Below are positions 42,678-51,897 of a DNA stretch of 64,000 nucleotides, one piece after another. The notes beneath the pieces were generated by a model. It did no database searches, was not told where the DNA came from, and saw only the letters and a list, made by a program, of their open reading frames with translations. Within the stretch, counting starts at the first letter, position 1, and every line of letters begins with the position of its first letter. The DNA is from Sporomusa ovata DSM 2662 (GTDB taxonomy: Bacteria; Bacillota; Negativicutes; Sporomusales; Sporomusaceae), in contig NZ_ASXP01000004.1 of the NCBI RefSeq assembly GCF_000445445.1, positions 744,001-808,000 of the forward strand, read 5' to 3'. The translations under genes were made by a program, and so were the position numbers.

Positions 42678-43838
42678 ATGTTTTTACGACATTGTCGAGG
42701 ACGCACGTTATGCGTATTTATTTTAGGCCTGTTGATTTCAGCCATGTCGATTGCCGCTTTGGCTGCTCTGACGAATGATGGAACGCCCGTGGACGCTGTG
42801 AAGGCACCGCCGGCAAGTGCAGCTAATCAAACGTCTAATCCATCAGAACCTTCTCACGCACCGACGTCTCCCACGGAGCCACTACCGGATCAGGCTGTTA
42901 CGACTGAGCCAGCTACTGCTCTGCCGACCGAGCCAGCTACCGCTCTGCCGACCGAGCCAGCTACCGCTCTACCAACTGCTGGCATGTCACCGATGGTCTT
43001 TAAGTTGGAATATGTAAAAGCGGATCAGCTAAAACCTGCGCTCACCACTTTATTTCCCGATAACCAGATTAGGGCAGAAATTATCAATAACATGCTGGTA
43101 ATCTCAGGCAGTGATGAAGACTGCGCTAAGGTTAAAGCTATGATGGCCAAGCTTGACACCCCACCAAAACAAGTCATATTTGAAACCGAAGCGATCGAAG
43201 TATCCCGCGATGAGGTCCGGAACATTGGCATCGACTGGGGAACTGTTACCGCCCTGCCGAGTGTGCCGGCTACCGACGGCAGCGCATACAACATCAGCCT
43301 CAATATTCACAATTACCCGGAATACGTTGTTAAGGTCGCGGGCACGATTCACCATCTAATAGAAAATAAAAAAGGCCGGTTATTAGCCAGCCCGCGCATT
43401 GCCGTCCTGGATGGACAAACCGCCCAAATCCTCATCGGGGACAAGCTGGCGGTGGAAAGCACGCAAATTTCCAATGGCACTACAATCACCTCAGTAACCT
43501 ACGTGGAAGTTGGTATCAAATTGGAAGTAACGCCCACTATCCATGATGACGGTACAATAACGACCCATATCAAACCGGAGGTCAGCAACAAAACAGATAC
43601 CACAACAGCTGGAAACCCGAATATTCGAACCCGTCAGGCCGAAACAACGCTGCGGGTAAAAAACGGGGAGACAATTGTTTTGGGCGGCATGATCCAGAAG
43701 CAGCAAACCAAGGATATGATTAAATTCCCGTTATTAGGTGATCTGCCGGTAATCGGTCAATTCTTTCGCTCTGCAAATAAGGAGGAAACCGAGAGCGAAC
43801 TGATTATTCTGCTTACTCCGAAATTAATAGACATATGA
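42678..43838 (+). CDS. Short stand-alone secretin-domain protein
   Basis: A 386-residue exported protein. Signal peptide at residues 1-33 (LCVFILGLLISAMSIAALAA). Then a Pro/Thr-rich linker with three copies of TEPATALP, an N-domain (VFKLEYVKADQLKPALTTLFP..MLVISGSDEDCAKVKAMMAKLD), and the secretin core with KGRLLASPRIAVLDGQTAQI, ETTLRVKNGETIVLGGMI and FPLLGDLPVIGQFFRS. Secretins form multimeric outer-membrane pores for type II, type III and type IV pilus systems. At 386 residues it is short, with only one N domain, and no other secretion gene is next to it. It is the first of three plus-strand genes. Confidence 0.88.
   Translation: MFLRHCRGRTLCVFILGLLISAMSIAALAALTNDGTPVDAVKAPPASAANQTSNPSEPSHAPTSPTEPLPDQAVTTEPATALPTEPATALPTEPATALPTAGMSPMVFKLEYVKADQLKPALTTLFPDNQIRAEIINNMLVISGSDEDCAKVKAMMAKLDTPPKQVIFETEAIEVSRDEVRNIGIDWGTVTALPSVPATDGSAYNISLNIHNYPEYVVKVAGTIHHLIENKKGRLLASPRIAVLDGQTAQILIGDKLAVESTQISNGTTITSVTYVEVGIKLEVTPTIHDDGTITTHIKPEVSNKTDTTTAGNPNIRTRQAETTLRVKNGETIVLGGMIQKQQTKDMIKFPLLGDLPVIGQFFRSANKEETESELIILLTPKLIDI
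42903..42977 (+). repeat. Three tandem 24-bp repeats in the secretin gene
   Basis: Unit ACCGAGCCAGCTACCGCTCT plus GCCG encodes TEPATALP, copied three times. A likely slippage site and a length-variable linker. Confidence 0.8.
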
Positions 43839-43853
43839 GGTAGGTGAAAAGCC

Positions 43854-44666
43854 ATGAAGCATATCTTACTTACCGTATTATTCCTGCTCGGACTATTGGT
43901 TGACCCGGTTCAGGCCGGCACTGTAAGTGATGCGAATATGATTGCGTGGTGGGCGCCGGCTATTTTTCAGCAGGATGACACCCGCAACCCCCTGGCGCGG
44001 GAAAATGTTTTTACAGTCGTAAACTATGACCGTGACTGGCGGGGAAATAACAATTGGGAGAACCTATCGTACTATCCACCAACCCCGGCCGTATACTATT
44101 CACTGGCGGAAAGTGACACACACTATTTTATCGGGTATTATCTGTATTATCCCCGGCGAACCGGCAGGAACAAGCATGAACATGACATGGTCGGAGCGCT
44201 GACTGTGGTAAAGAAAGGTTCTGAGAAATTCGGACATTTGGAATTACTATTAGTTTTCAGTGATAATAATTGGTTAACAGTCAAGGGTTCTCAGGTGTGG
44301 TGTAAAAATGGACATCCCATCCTGAAAGTTAGTGATGGCAATCATGAAATATCAAACGAGCGGGCGCCAGGTCCGGGCGGGGCTTATCCCCGGTCCCCGG
44401 CAGACAGTCAGGCGGCGGGTCAGTGTGGCTACAAGTTGGTTGATTTGCAGGAATTATGGCAGCATCGCAATGATATTGGCCCAAACCGTACATTTAACCG
44501 CTGGGGCTACTTTGACGGCGATTCTTATCTCAATGTAGCCGCGCCTTGGGCGTGGGAATATCGCCGGATCAACTGGCTGGCAAACCCGGCTGAAATACTG
44601 CAGCGTATTAAGGGAAGAGCGAAGCAACCCGTGAAGTACCTAAGTAATCCGTATGCGAGTACTTAG
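43854..44666 (+). CDS. Secreted protein of unknown function with HEHD motif
   Basis: A 270-residue protein with a clear signal peptide (MKHILLTVLFLLGLLVDPVQA). I do not recognise the family with certainty. The mature part is rich in aromatic residues and includes YYSLAESDTHYFIGYYLYYP, then RNKHEHDMVGALTVVKK, whose HEHD cluster resembles the metal-binding HD/H-E region of NPP1 or Vps62-like proteins. Two Cys (VWCKNG, QCGYKL) may form a disulfide. It lies 15 bases after the secretin and 38 before the PAP2 gene, so it should be part of the same unit. A periplasmic or surface enzyme is plausible. Confidence 0.65.
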   Translation: MKHILLTVLFLLGLLVDPVQAGTVSDANMIAWWAPAIFQQDDTRNPLARENVFTVVNYDRDWRGNNNWENLSYYPPTPAVYYSLAESDTHYFIGYYLYYPRRTGRNKHEHDMVGALTVVKKGSEKFGHLELLLVFSDNNWLTVKGSQVWCKNGHPILKVSDGNHEISNERAPGPGGAYPRSPADSQAAGQCGYKLVDLQELWQHRNDIGPNRTFNRWGYFDGDSYLNVAAPWAWEYRRINWLANPAEILQRIKGRAKQPVKYLSNPYAST

Positions 44667-44704
44667 GACGAGAAAGGTATCAGTGAAGAATAAGGAAAGG
44701 TGAT

Positions 44705-45406
44705 ATGATGAGAAGAGATTACTCTATAATTTGGGGATTACTAGTATTTTGCATTGTGGGCTTTTACAGCCTCAGTCTGTTCATCGCCGATCACAGTATT
44801 GATGGATTTGATAGGTTGGCTGCGACCTGGGTGCAAAGCGTCCAGTCAGATAGGTTGAACCAATTAGCTGCTGTATTAGCTAGTGCGGGTGCGCCGAGAA
44901 CAGGGGTGAAACTGGCGGCTGGCCTGGCAATATCGGGAATAGGTATGGTATTTTGCTTACGGCGACAGCAGTTTAGAACCTTGGCGCCGCAGTTTATTAT
45001 CATCGCGGTTGTAAACATTGCGTCATTTTACAGTAATTTTTGGCTTAAACATTTCTTTCACCGGCTGCGACCAACAGATCACATTCTGTCCTACAGTTTT
45101 CCCAGTGGTCACGCCATGGCTTCTTTTGCTTTCTATGTGACGGCTGCCTATTTGTTATGGGGAAACATACCCTCCAAAGCCGGTCGTGTGATTATGGCGG
45201 TGGCTTGCAGCCTGCTGACACTGCTGATTGGGCTTAGCCGGATTTATTTAAACGATCACTATGCCAGCGACATACTTGGCGGTTATTTTGTCGCCGGCGG
45301 CATTCTCCTGGTAACAGTTCTACTATTCCGTTGGCGGAAGTGGCATTTGCCCCATAGTCAACAACGTATTACTGAGGAAACGCAAAAAAGCGCAACCCCC
45401 ACCTAA
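44705..45406 (+). CDS. PAP2-family membrane phosphatase
   Basis: A 233-residue protein with about six membrane helices. The three PAP2 motifs are complete: KHFFHRLRP (C1), SYSFPSGHAMASF (C2) and SRIYLNDHYASDILGG (C3). These enzymes remove phosphate from phosphatidate, undecaprenyl pyrophosphate or lipid A in the outer leaflet of the inner membrane. Which substrate is used here is unknown; in a diderm, undecaprenyl pyrophosphate or LPS are both possible. Last gene of the secretin set. Confidence 0.9.
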   Translation: MMRRDYSIIWGLLVFCIVGFYSLSLFIADHSIDGFDRLAATWVQSVQSDRLNQLAAVLASAGAPRTGVKLAAGLAISGIGMVFCLRRQQFRTLAPQFIIIAVVNIASFYSNFWLKHFFHRLRPTDHILSYSFPSGHAMASFAFYVTAAYLLWGNIPSKAGRVIMAVACSLLTLLIGLSRIYLNDHYASDILGGYFVAGGILLVTVLLFRWRKWHLPHSQQRITEETQKSATPT

Positions 45407-45456
45407 GAGCCGATAGTACTTAATTCAGGCGAGTACCCGTAGCATCTCCACGATAT

Positions 45457-45502
45457 AACCCCCTTTACAAAAGGTGTATACCTTTTATAAAGGGGGTTTA
45501 TG
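45457..45502. terminator. Strong bidirectional terminator
   Basis: AACCCCCTTTA.AAAAGGT, loop, ACCTTTTATAAAGGGGGTTT. It separates the convergent PAP2 gene and the type I exporter operon. Confidence 0.85.
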
Positions 45503-45534
45503 TTTATGCCAGGCAAATTAAGACGCCAGGCAAC

Positions 45535-47682
45535 TTATCTCTCCTGTTGCCGGTGCAGATTATAATACATGCCTTTCCGGCTTAGCAATTCCTCGTGGCT
45601 GCCCTGCTCCACAATTTTACCTTGTTCCATAACAACAATACTATCACAACGCCGCACAGTGGAGAGACGATGGGCGATCATGATCATCGTCCGCCCTGCT
45701 GCGATCTGATCCAAATTATCCATGATAATACGCTCAGATTCATAGTCAAGCGCGCTTGTGGCTTCATCAAATATCAGCACTCTGGGATTGGTTAATAGCG
45801 CCCGGGCAATAGCAACGCGCTGCCGCTGTCCGCCAGATAGTGCCGAGCCACGCTCGCCAACAGGTGAATGATAGCCGTTGGCTAACTCTGCCGCAAATTC
45901 CTGAACACCGGCGATGTTTGCCGCCTTTTCAACCTCTTCCAGTGAGGATTCCGGTCTGGCAACGGCAATATTATCACGGATACTACCGTTAAATAAATAA
46001 TTTTCCTGTAATACCACTCCAATTTGCCGTCTAAGCCAAGCGGGTTCTACCTGAACGAGATCTACACCGTCAATCAGTACACGACCTGATTCCGGCACAT
46101 AGAGGCGCTGCAACAGTTTCGTCAGTGTGCTTTTACCTGAACCCGAACGCCCGACAATGCCTACCCGGGAGCCAGGTTTGATAGCAAGATTGATCTGGTG
46201 TAATACCTCATTGGTATCGTTCCGGTAGCGAAAAGTAACGCGATCCAGTACAATACCGCCCCGGATAGACGGCAGGGTAGTACGATTCGGATTAAAGGCC
46301 GGTTCAACGGTTTCGTTAAGTATATCGCCCAACCGGTCAACAGAGACCATGGTTTGTTGGAAATACTGCCACATGTTAACCAAACGCAGTACCGGCGCAA
46401 TTACTTGTCCGGACAGCATTTGAAAGGCAATGAGTTCACCAACACTCATCCTGGCATCCATTACAGCATGCGCGCCAAACCACAGAATGCTGAGATTGAA
46501 AAGCTGCTGAATCAACCCGCCAATATTGACGGCAACGTTAGCAACGTTAGCCGTATTAAGGGCGGTTTTAGCATAGCGTGCCAGCAATTGTTCCCACTTT
46601 TGAATAAACTGAGACTCGACCGCCAGCGACTTGACAGTCTGAATGCCGGTGATAGCTTCAATTAAAAATGCTTGTTTTTCCGTACCGGCAACGAAACGCT
46701 CATTCAGGCATTTCTTGAACACCGGCGTGGAAACAAGGTTGAGGACAACATAGATAGGCAAAGCAATCAGCGCTATCAAACTCAGAGAACTGCTATAAGT
46801 AAACATGACAATAATATATACGATGGCAAATATTGTATCAAGTACGACAGTAAGTGCTGATCCAGTAATGAACTTGCGCACATTATCAAGCTCCTGCACT
46901 CGCGCTACTACGTCGCCAACCTGCCAGGTCTCAAAATACTTGACCGGCAGTGCCATAATATGGCGAAACAGTTTGGTGCTGAGCATTACATCAATCCGAT
47001 TCGTGGTATGGGTGAATAAATAGCTGCGCAAGGCTGTAATCCAGGCTTGAAAAAGGGAAATAGCCACCATGCCAAATACGAGAATATCCAGCGTATTAAG
47101 ACTACGGTGTACCAACACCTTGTCAATAATAACCTGCGTAAACATGGGAGTGACCAAACCAAATAATTGCAAGATAAAGGAGACAACTAGCACTTCACAA
47201 AAAAAACGCTTGTACTGCATTACTACCGGAATAAACCATGCCAGGCTAAATTTGCGTTCTGCCATTTGTTTGAGATGGAAGCGGCACGTAATCAGTACCA
47301 GTTCCCCGCTCCAGATACTAAGCAAGTTTGTCATAGAAATAGTAAACGGTTTAGTTTTATACGGATCAATAATCAGAGATTTTGTGCCATCTGTCCGCAC
47401 CAATACGATATAATTGTTATTCTTTAAAATCATAATCGCCGGCAGCGGCAATTTGGGGAATTTCTCCGGCTCAGGCTGTACCAGCCGGGATTTTAAGCCC
47501 AACTCTTTCGCCGCTCGTATGAGAGTTGTTGTATCCATGCCCGAGCTGCTCATGACATAAGCGCGCCGCATTTGCCCTTCGTCAGCAGGGATGCCGAGAA
47601 TTTTAGCTACAATAACAAGACAGCTAAGCGCCGTATCCAATTTACGGACAGCTTGAGGTGGATTATTTCGCTGTGCATTCAT
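45535..47682 (-). CDS. Type I secretion ABC exporter (HlyB type), copy 2
   Basis: A 715-residue protein: N-terminal C39-like domain (1-130), six-helix membrane domain (about 155-440), and a nucleotide-binding domain with GIVGRSGSGKSTLTKLL (Walker A), LSGGQRQRVAIARAL (signature) and VLIFDEATSALD (Walker B). In the C39 domain the catalytic Cys position reads LDTALSCL where active peptidases have DCGPACL, so it is a degenerate C39-like domain that binds but does not cut substrate, as in HlyB. Last gene of the three-gene operon; three bases after hlyD. Likely exports the RTX proteins encoded on the other side of the island. Confidence 0.93.
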   Translation of the reverse strand: MNAQRNNPPQAVRKLDTALSCLVIVAKILGIPADEGQMRRAYVMSSSGMDTTTLIRAAKELGLKSRLVQPEPEKFPKLPLPAIMILKNNNYIVLVRTDGTKSLIIDPYKTKPFTISMTNLLSIWSGELVLITCRFHLKQMAERKFSLAWFIPVVMQYKRFFCEVLVVSFILQLFGLVTPMFTQVIIDKVLVHRSLNTLDILVFGMVAISLFQAWITALRSYLFTHTTNRIDVMLSTKLFRHIMALPVKYFETWQVGDVVARVQELDNVRKFITGSALTVVLDTIFAIVYIIVMFTYSSSLSLIALIALPIYVVLNLVSTPVFKKCLNERFVAGTEKQAFLIEAITGIQTVKSLAVESQFIQKWEQLLARYAKTALNTANVANVAVNIGGLIQQLFNLSILWFGAHAVMDARMSVGELIAFQMLSGQVIAPVLRLVNMWQYFQQTMVSVDRLGDILNETVEPAFNPNRTTLPSIRGGIVLDRVTFRYRNDTNEVLHQINLAIKPGSRVGIVGRSGSGKSTLTKLLQRLYVPESGRVLIDGVDLVQVEPAWLRRQIGVVLQENYLFNGSIRDNIAVARPESSLEEVEKAANIAGVQEFAAELANGYHSPVGERGSALSGGQRQRVAIARALLTNPRVLIFDEATSALDYESERIIMDNLDQIAAGRTMIMIAHRLSTVRRCDSIVVMEQGKIVEQGSHEELLSRKGMYYNLHRQQER

Positions 47683-47685
47683 GTT

Positions 47686-49044
47686 TTATCTCTCCCTTAA
47701 CCCCTCGCTCTGGTATTGACGGAATGGGTCAAGGAAAAATTCAATAATCCGCTTTTGTCTGATTTTAATTTCAGCGGTGACACTCATACCAGGTCCGAGA
47801 TAGACCTCGTGGTCATTAACGATAACCTTGTCTTTATCCAAACTGAGTGCAACCCGGTATACACGACCCTTATCTTTGTCTTCTACCGCATCGGGACTAA
47901 TTTCGACGACTTCACCATCAATCGTGCCATATTTCTGAAAGGTAAAGGTTTCTACTTTTACTTCGGCCCGCTGCGCCAGTTGAATAAAGCCAATATCCTT
48001 ATTGGCAATCCAGGCTTCCACTTCCAATTGTACATCCTCAGGCACAATTACCATCAAGGGCTGGGCCGCTGTCACCACTCCGCCGATGGTATGTACAGAA
48101 AGCTGCGTCACCCGGCCATCAACCGGCGAAACCATTCTTGAGAAGTTATCTGTCTCCTGGGCTTTTTTTAACTGTTCGATATAATCCTGCAATTGTCTGC
48201 GGTCATCAACCAGTTTAGTCGTAATATCACGGTTATTATCTGCCAGGATGCTTGCTAACTGGGCACGCGCCTGGCCGAGGGCCGATTCCCGGCGCGCAAT
48301 TTCCGAATCCTGGGCCACCATGTTTTGTTCGATCTCCATGCGCTTGCCGCGATATTCAAGTACGGTGAACAGTGATATGGCATTATCCTTGTTCAGCTTT
48401 TCAATCCGTTCTTCACTATCTTTGGCAATATCATACTGTCCTGCCAACTTGATCTTATTCACACGGGCGACTTCCAGACTGGCCTGACTCTGCTCAATAT
48501 TGGACTCGGCAGCAGTTATTTTAGCTGTAAGCGCACTCATGCGGCTCTGGTAGAGGCTCATATGAAAGGCCAGATCGTTGGCATCGATATCTGGTTGCGT
48601 ACCGGCAGTAAAGGGAACACCATCCCTTTCTGCCGTCAGTCGTTCAATCTCCAGCTTTAAGAAAGCTACCTGCTTTTTGAGCCGCGCCAAATCGGCAGCT
48701 GAAAAAGTAGGGTTTAGCTCCAGTAACAGCTGCCCTTGTTTTACTTTTTCCCCGTCATGAACATAAATGTCTTTGACAACACCTTTATCTTCAGCCTGGA
48801 TGGTTTTTACATAGCCGGCCGGAATGATTTTCCCTGGCGCTATCGCTACTTCATCGACCTGTCCCAAGACAGACCAGAGCAAGCCAACAATAACCAGCGC
48901 GAATAAAGTCCATAGCACACTCCGGCCTATTGGCGAAGGCGGCGTTTCAGTGACTTCCATAACTGCCGGTAAAAATTCCGTCTCGGTTTTATTCAGTTGC
49001 CCTTTATTCCGGCGTCTAAATAATTTTGCTAAGGTAACAAACAT
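47686..49044 (-). CDS. Type I secretion membrane-fusion protein (HlyD type)
   Basis: A 452-residue periplasmic adaptor. A short cytosolic N-terminus is followed by one membrane helix (about 43-63), a biotinyl-lipoyl half (GKIIPAGYVKTIQAEDKGVVKDIYVHDGEKVKQGQLLLEL), a long coiled coil (about 125-290), the second lipoyl half (RMVSPVDGRVTQLSVHTIGGVV) and a beta-barrel region ending LGPGMSVTAEIKIRQKRI. It bridges the ABC exporter to an outer-membrane channel. It lies between the two exporter genes with 2-3 base gaps. No TolC gene is seen in the window. Confidence 0.94.
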   Translation of the reverse strand: MFVTLAKLFRRRNKGQLNKTETEFLPAVMEVTETPPSPIGRSVLWTLFALVIVGLLWSVLGQVDEVAIAPGKIIPAGYVKTIQAEDKGVVKDIYVHDGEKVKQGQLLLELNPTFSAADLARLKKQVAFLKLEIERLTAERDGVPFTAGTQPDIDANDLAFHMSLYQSRMSALTAKITAAESNIEQSQASLEVARVNKIKLAGQYDIAKDSEERIEKLNKDNAISLFTVLEYRGKRMEIEQNMVAQDSEIARRESALGQARAQLASILADNNRDITTKLVDDRRQLQDYIEQLKKAQETDNFSRMVSPVDGRVTQLSVHTIGGVVTAAQPLMVIVPEDVQLEVEAWIANKDIGFIQLAQRAEVKVETFTFQKYGTIDGEVVEISPDAVEDKDKGRVYRVALSLDKDKVIVNDHEVYLGPGMSVTAEIKIRQKRIIEFFLDPFRQYQSEGLRER

Positions 49045-49046
49045 TT

Positions 49047-51200
49047 TTATACCTCTTGTTGTATATATAGCTTGTAGTAAAACCCTTTACCGGCCATTAG
49101 TTCTTCGTGACTACCCTGCTCGATCACCTTCCCCCGGTCGATAACAAGAATCGTATCACAGCGTCTGACAGTAGATAGCCGGTGGGCAATCATTAGCAGC
49201 GTACGTCCTGCTGCAATCTGATTAAGGTTTTGCATAATAATGCGCTCTGACTGATAATCCAGAGCGCTGGTGGCTTCGTCAAAAATTAGAATACGCGGAT
49301 TAACTAATAGTGCCCGGGCAATGGCAATTCGTTGGCGCTGGCCGCCGGACAGCGATGTCCCGCGTTCGCCAACCTTGGTATCATAGCCTTCCGGCAATTC
49401 CAGGATAAATTCGTGTGCCCCGGCGACCTCTGCCACTGTAATGATTTCTTCCATGGAGGCGCTGGGACGGGCAGTCGCGATGTTGTCCCGCACGCTGCCG
49501 CTAAAAAGATAGTTTTCCTGGAGTACCACACCGATCTGTCGTCTAAGCCAGGCTGGTTCGGCTTTGGCAATATCCATTCCGTCAATAAGCACCCGCCCTG
49601 CTTCGGGCAAATAAAGCCGCTGCACTAGTTTAGTCAGCGTACTCTTACCTGAGCCGGAACGCCCGACAATGCCGACGCGCATACCTGGTTTGATATTCAA
49701 ATGAATACCGTTTAATACCACCGGTCCATCGATACTATAGCGGAAGGTTACGTCTTCCAAAGCCACTGCTCCCTGCACTGCCGGCAAGCCGGCCTGTCTG
49801 GTACTATGCGCTTGCTCCGGCGGCGTATTTAGGATGTCGCCCAGCCGTTCAACCGACAGTCCAACCAACTGGAAAGACTGCCACATGCCTACCAGTCTAA
49901 GCAGCGGCGCATTTGCCTGTCCGGAGAGCATTTGAAAGGCTATCAACTGACCTACTGTCATTTTCCCTGCCATAACCATATGCCCGCCAAACCAGAGAAT
50001 GCTGAAGCTGGACAGCCCCTGAATCAAGTTGCTGCTATTGTTAATGACAATATTGAAGGTGGCACTGGTAAAGGTTGTCCGCACATATTTTGCCAGCAAT
50101 TGTTCCCAGCGGTGATTGAACTGTGGTTCTATTGCCAGGGATTTCACCGTATGGATGCCGGTGACTGCCTCTACCAGAAAAGCATTGCTTTCTGCACCGG
50201 CTGCCCATACGGCATCCAATCGTTCACGATACCTGGGAGTCGCAATGATGTTCTGCAGCAGATAGACCGGCAAGACAAGTAAGGCAATCGCGGTAAGTGA
50301 TGCGCTATAATAAAACATCACTGCCAAAAATACAATAGAAAAAAATGTATCCATGACTACAGTCATGGCTGAACCAGTGAGGAAGTCGCGAATGGTGTTC
50401 ATTGCCGCGACACGAACTAAGGTATCGCCCACGCGCCTTTGCTCAAAGTATTTTAGCGGCAAGGCGGCAATATGCCGGAATAGTTTGGTGCCAAAAATGA
50501 CATCCACCCGATTCGTTGTATGTACCGATAAATAGGTACGCAGAATGGTCATGCCTGTTTGGAATACGGCACAAACTGCGAGGACTACCGCCAGTATATC
50601 CAGTGTAGCCACGCCTTTATTTACAAGTACTTTGTCAATGATAACCTGCGTGAAAAGCGGGGTTACCAGTCCAAATAGCTGCAGAAAAAAGGAAGCAAGT
50701 AAAATTTCTCCAAAAAAGCGTTTATATCGCAATAAAACAGGTACAAACCACGCTATATTGAAATGCCGTCCAGCATCTTTTATGCTGAAAGGACGGACAA
50801 TTGTCACCAGTTCTCCCGACCATTCGCTGATAAAATGTTCAAAAGAAATAACTTCCGGATGACCTCGATAAGGGTTGATGATCGATACTTTTTTATCATT
50901 GTTGCGCCCAACTACTACATAAACACCGTCCTTCATGAGTGCAATCATTGGAATCGAGAGCTTTGGCAATTCTTCCGGCTGCGGCTGATGTTGTTTTGCC
51001 TTTAGCTTGAGATATTTCGCCGCACGCAAAATATCCCTGGTACCTAATGTTCTTTTTTCCAGACCGCAGGCTGCGCGGATTGTTTTCTCATTTGCAGACT
51101 TGCCCAGCGCCTTGGCTGCTGTCACCAGACTAATTAGCGCTGTATCCAGCTTTTCATCCCTATGGATATCAGATTGTTGTTTGGCTAATTCCATCGTCAT
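49047..51200 (-). CDS. Type I secretion ABC exporter (HlyB type), copy 1
   Basis: A 717-residue paralogue of the exporter at 45535-47682, with the same layout: a C39-like domain (1-130), membrane domain, and nucleotide-binding domain (GIVGRSGSGKSTLTKLVQ, LSGGQRQRIAIARAL, ILIFDEATSALD). The C39 site reads LDTALISL, so the catalytic Cys is missing here too. Both ATPase sites look intact in each paralogue, so neither is a dead half. First gene of the operon; MTMELAKQQ follows GAGG by a few bases. Two exporters with a single adaptor could form a heterodimer or serve two substrates. Confidence 0.93.
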   Translation of the reverse strand: MTMELAKQQSDIHRDEKLDTALISLVTAAKALGKSANEKTIRAACGLEKRTLGTRDILRAAKYLKLKAKQHQPQPEELPKLSIPMIALMKDGVYVVVGRNNDKKVSIINPYRGHPEVISFEHFISEWSGELVTIVRPFSIKDAGRHFNIAWFVPVLLRYKRFFGEILLASFFLQLFGLVTPLFTQVIIDKVLVNKGVATLDILAVVLAVCAVFQTGMTILRTYLSVHTTNRVDVIFGTKLFRHIAALPLKYFEQRRVGDTLVRVAAMNTIRDFLTGSAMTVVMDTFFSIVFLAVMFYYSASLTAIALLVLPVYLLQNIIATPRYRERLDAVWAAGAESNAFLVEAVTGIHTVKSLAIEPQFNHRWEQLLAKYVRTTFTSATFNIVINNSSNLIQGLSSFSILWFGGHMVMAGKMTVGQLIAFQMLSGQANAPLLRLVGMWQSFQLVGLSVERLGDILNTPPEQAHSTRQAGLPAVQGAVALEDVTFRYSIDGPVVLNGIHLNIKPGMRVGIVGRSGSGKSTLTKLVQRLYLPEAGRVLIDGMDIAKAEPAWLRRQIGVVLQENYLFSGSVRDNIATARPSASMEEIITVAEVAGAHEFILELPEGYDTKVGERGTSLSGGQRQRIAIARALLVNPRILIFDEATSALDYQSERIIMQNLNQIAAGRTLLMIAHRLSTVRRCDTILVIDRGKVIEQGSHEELMAGKGFYYKLYIQQEV

Positions 51201-51544
51201 GCTTTACCTCGATCTAATAACCTTATTACTGCAAATAAAATTAACAAAAACAAACTATATTGTACTACGAATTGTAATTTTATTAATTATTTTCGTAGTA
51301 TTCTGCATTTATATTGAAATACCTGCCTATTTTGTGATAAATTTGAATTTTTCCATCTGCAAAAGGTTTTAATTGTATGCAAATCGCTGAAAAAAGGCCA
51401 TGATTCTCTGTAAAAGCAGAGAGTCACGGCCCTTTTGTTACTTTTTACAATATAACTATATCAATTTAAAACATACTATAATAAATTAAATCAAACAATA
51501 ACGATCTCAATGGTTTAAAATTTTTCAACATAAACAAATAAACA
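51201..51544. promoter_or_regulatory. Divergent intergenic region with inverted repeat and hairpin
   Basis: ACTACGAA (51264-51271) and TTCGTAGT (51292-51299) form an 8-bp inverted repeat 20 bases apart, 60-100 bases before the exporter operon, a possible operator. A GC-rich hairpin with AAAAGG and CCTTTT arms lies at 51393-51436 (TTCTCTG/CAGAGAG core) with a plus-strand T-run, though no gene precedes it. No coding region seen. Confidence 0.45.
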
Positions 51545-51574
51545 TTGACAAAACAGAACATATAGGGGTAAAAT
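51545..51574 (+). promoter_or_regulatory. Promoter of the A/B surface cluster
   Basis: TTGACA (51545-51550), 18-base spacer, TAAAAT (51569-51574) followed by GTA. It matches the secretin promoter in both boxes, spacing and several spacer bases (ACATATA). Confidence 0.65.
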
Positions 51575-51619
51575 GTAATTACCTGGAAATAATGTTAATA
51601 AATTATTAATCTGTAAATA

Positions 51620-51810
51620 AAGTCTTAGTGTCGAACTTTGTCCAGGCATAAGGAATGGACAAGCCTTAACGCTTGTCTATTGAACTAAAGTTGATCCAAA
51701 ACAGCTTTAGAAGGCCAATTCTAAGTCGGGCTCTTGCTTTCTGGTGCGAAAAGAGTTACCGGTTGGAGATTAAGCCGCCATGCGCATTTGCATCCCGACT
51801 TAATTTTTAA
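51620..51810 (+). promoter_or_regulatory. Structured leader with a terminator-like end
   Basis: First hairpins at about 51636-51680 (TTGTCC/GGACAA, GACAAGC/GCTTGTC). Then TAAGTCGGG (51722-51730) pairs perfectly with CCCGACTTA (51794-51802) to close a multi-branched fold with inner stems CTCTT/AAGAG, CGG-TT/AA-CCG and ATGC/GCAT. The closing stem is followed by ATTTTTAAT, a terminator-like tract. I could not match it to a known riboswitch. Confidence 0.5.
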
Positions 51811-51857
51811 TAAGAAGCTGCTACAAAACCCATTGCGGCAATTCATGACTCAATACC

Positions 51858-51897
51858 ACAATATAGTGGGTTACCCAATTAGCCCGCTACACAATAT
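51858..51897. repeat. Hairpin repeat, copy 1
   Basis: AATATAGTGGG and CCCGCTACA around an ACCCAATTAG loop; a diverged copy of the hairpin at 54699 and 56008. Confidence 0.6.

Noticed and set aside
49304..49585. Additional minus-strand frames inside the exporter genes
   Set aside because: They are out-of-frame shadows of the ABC proteins.
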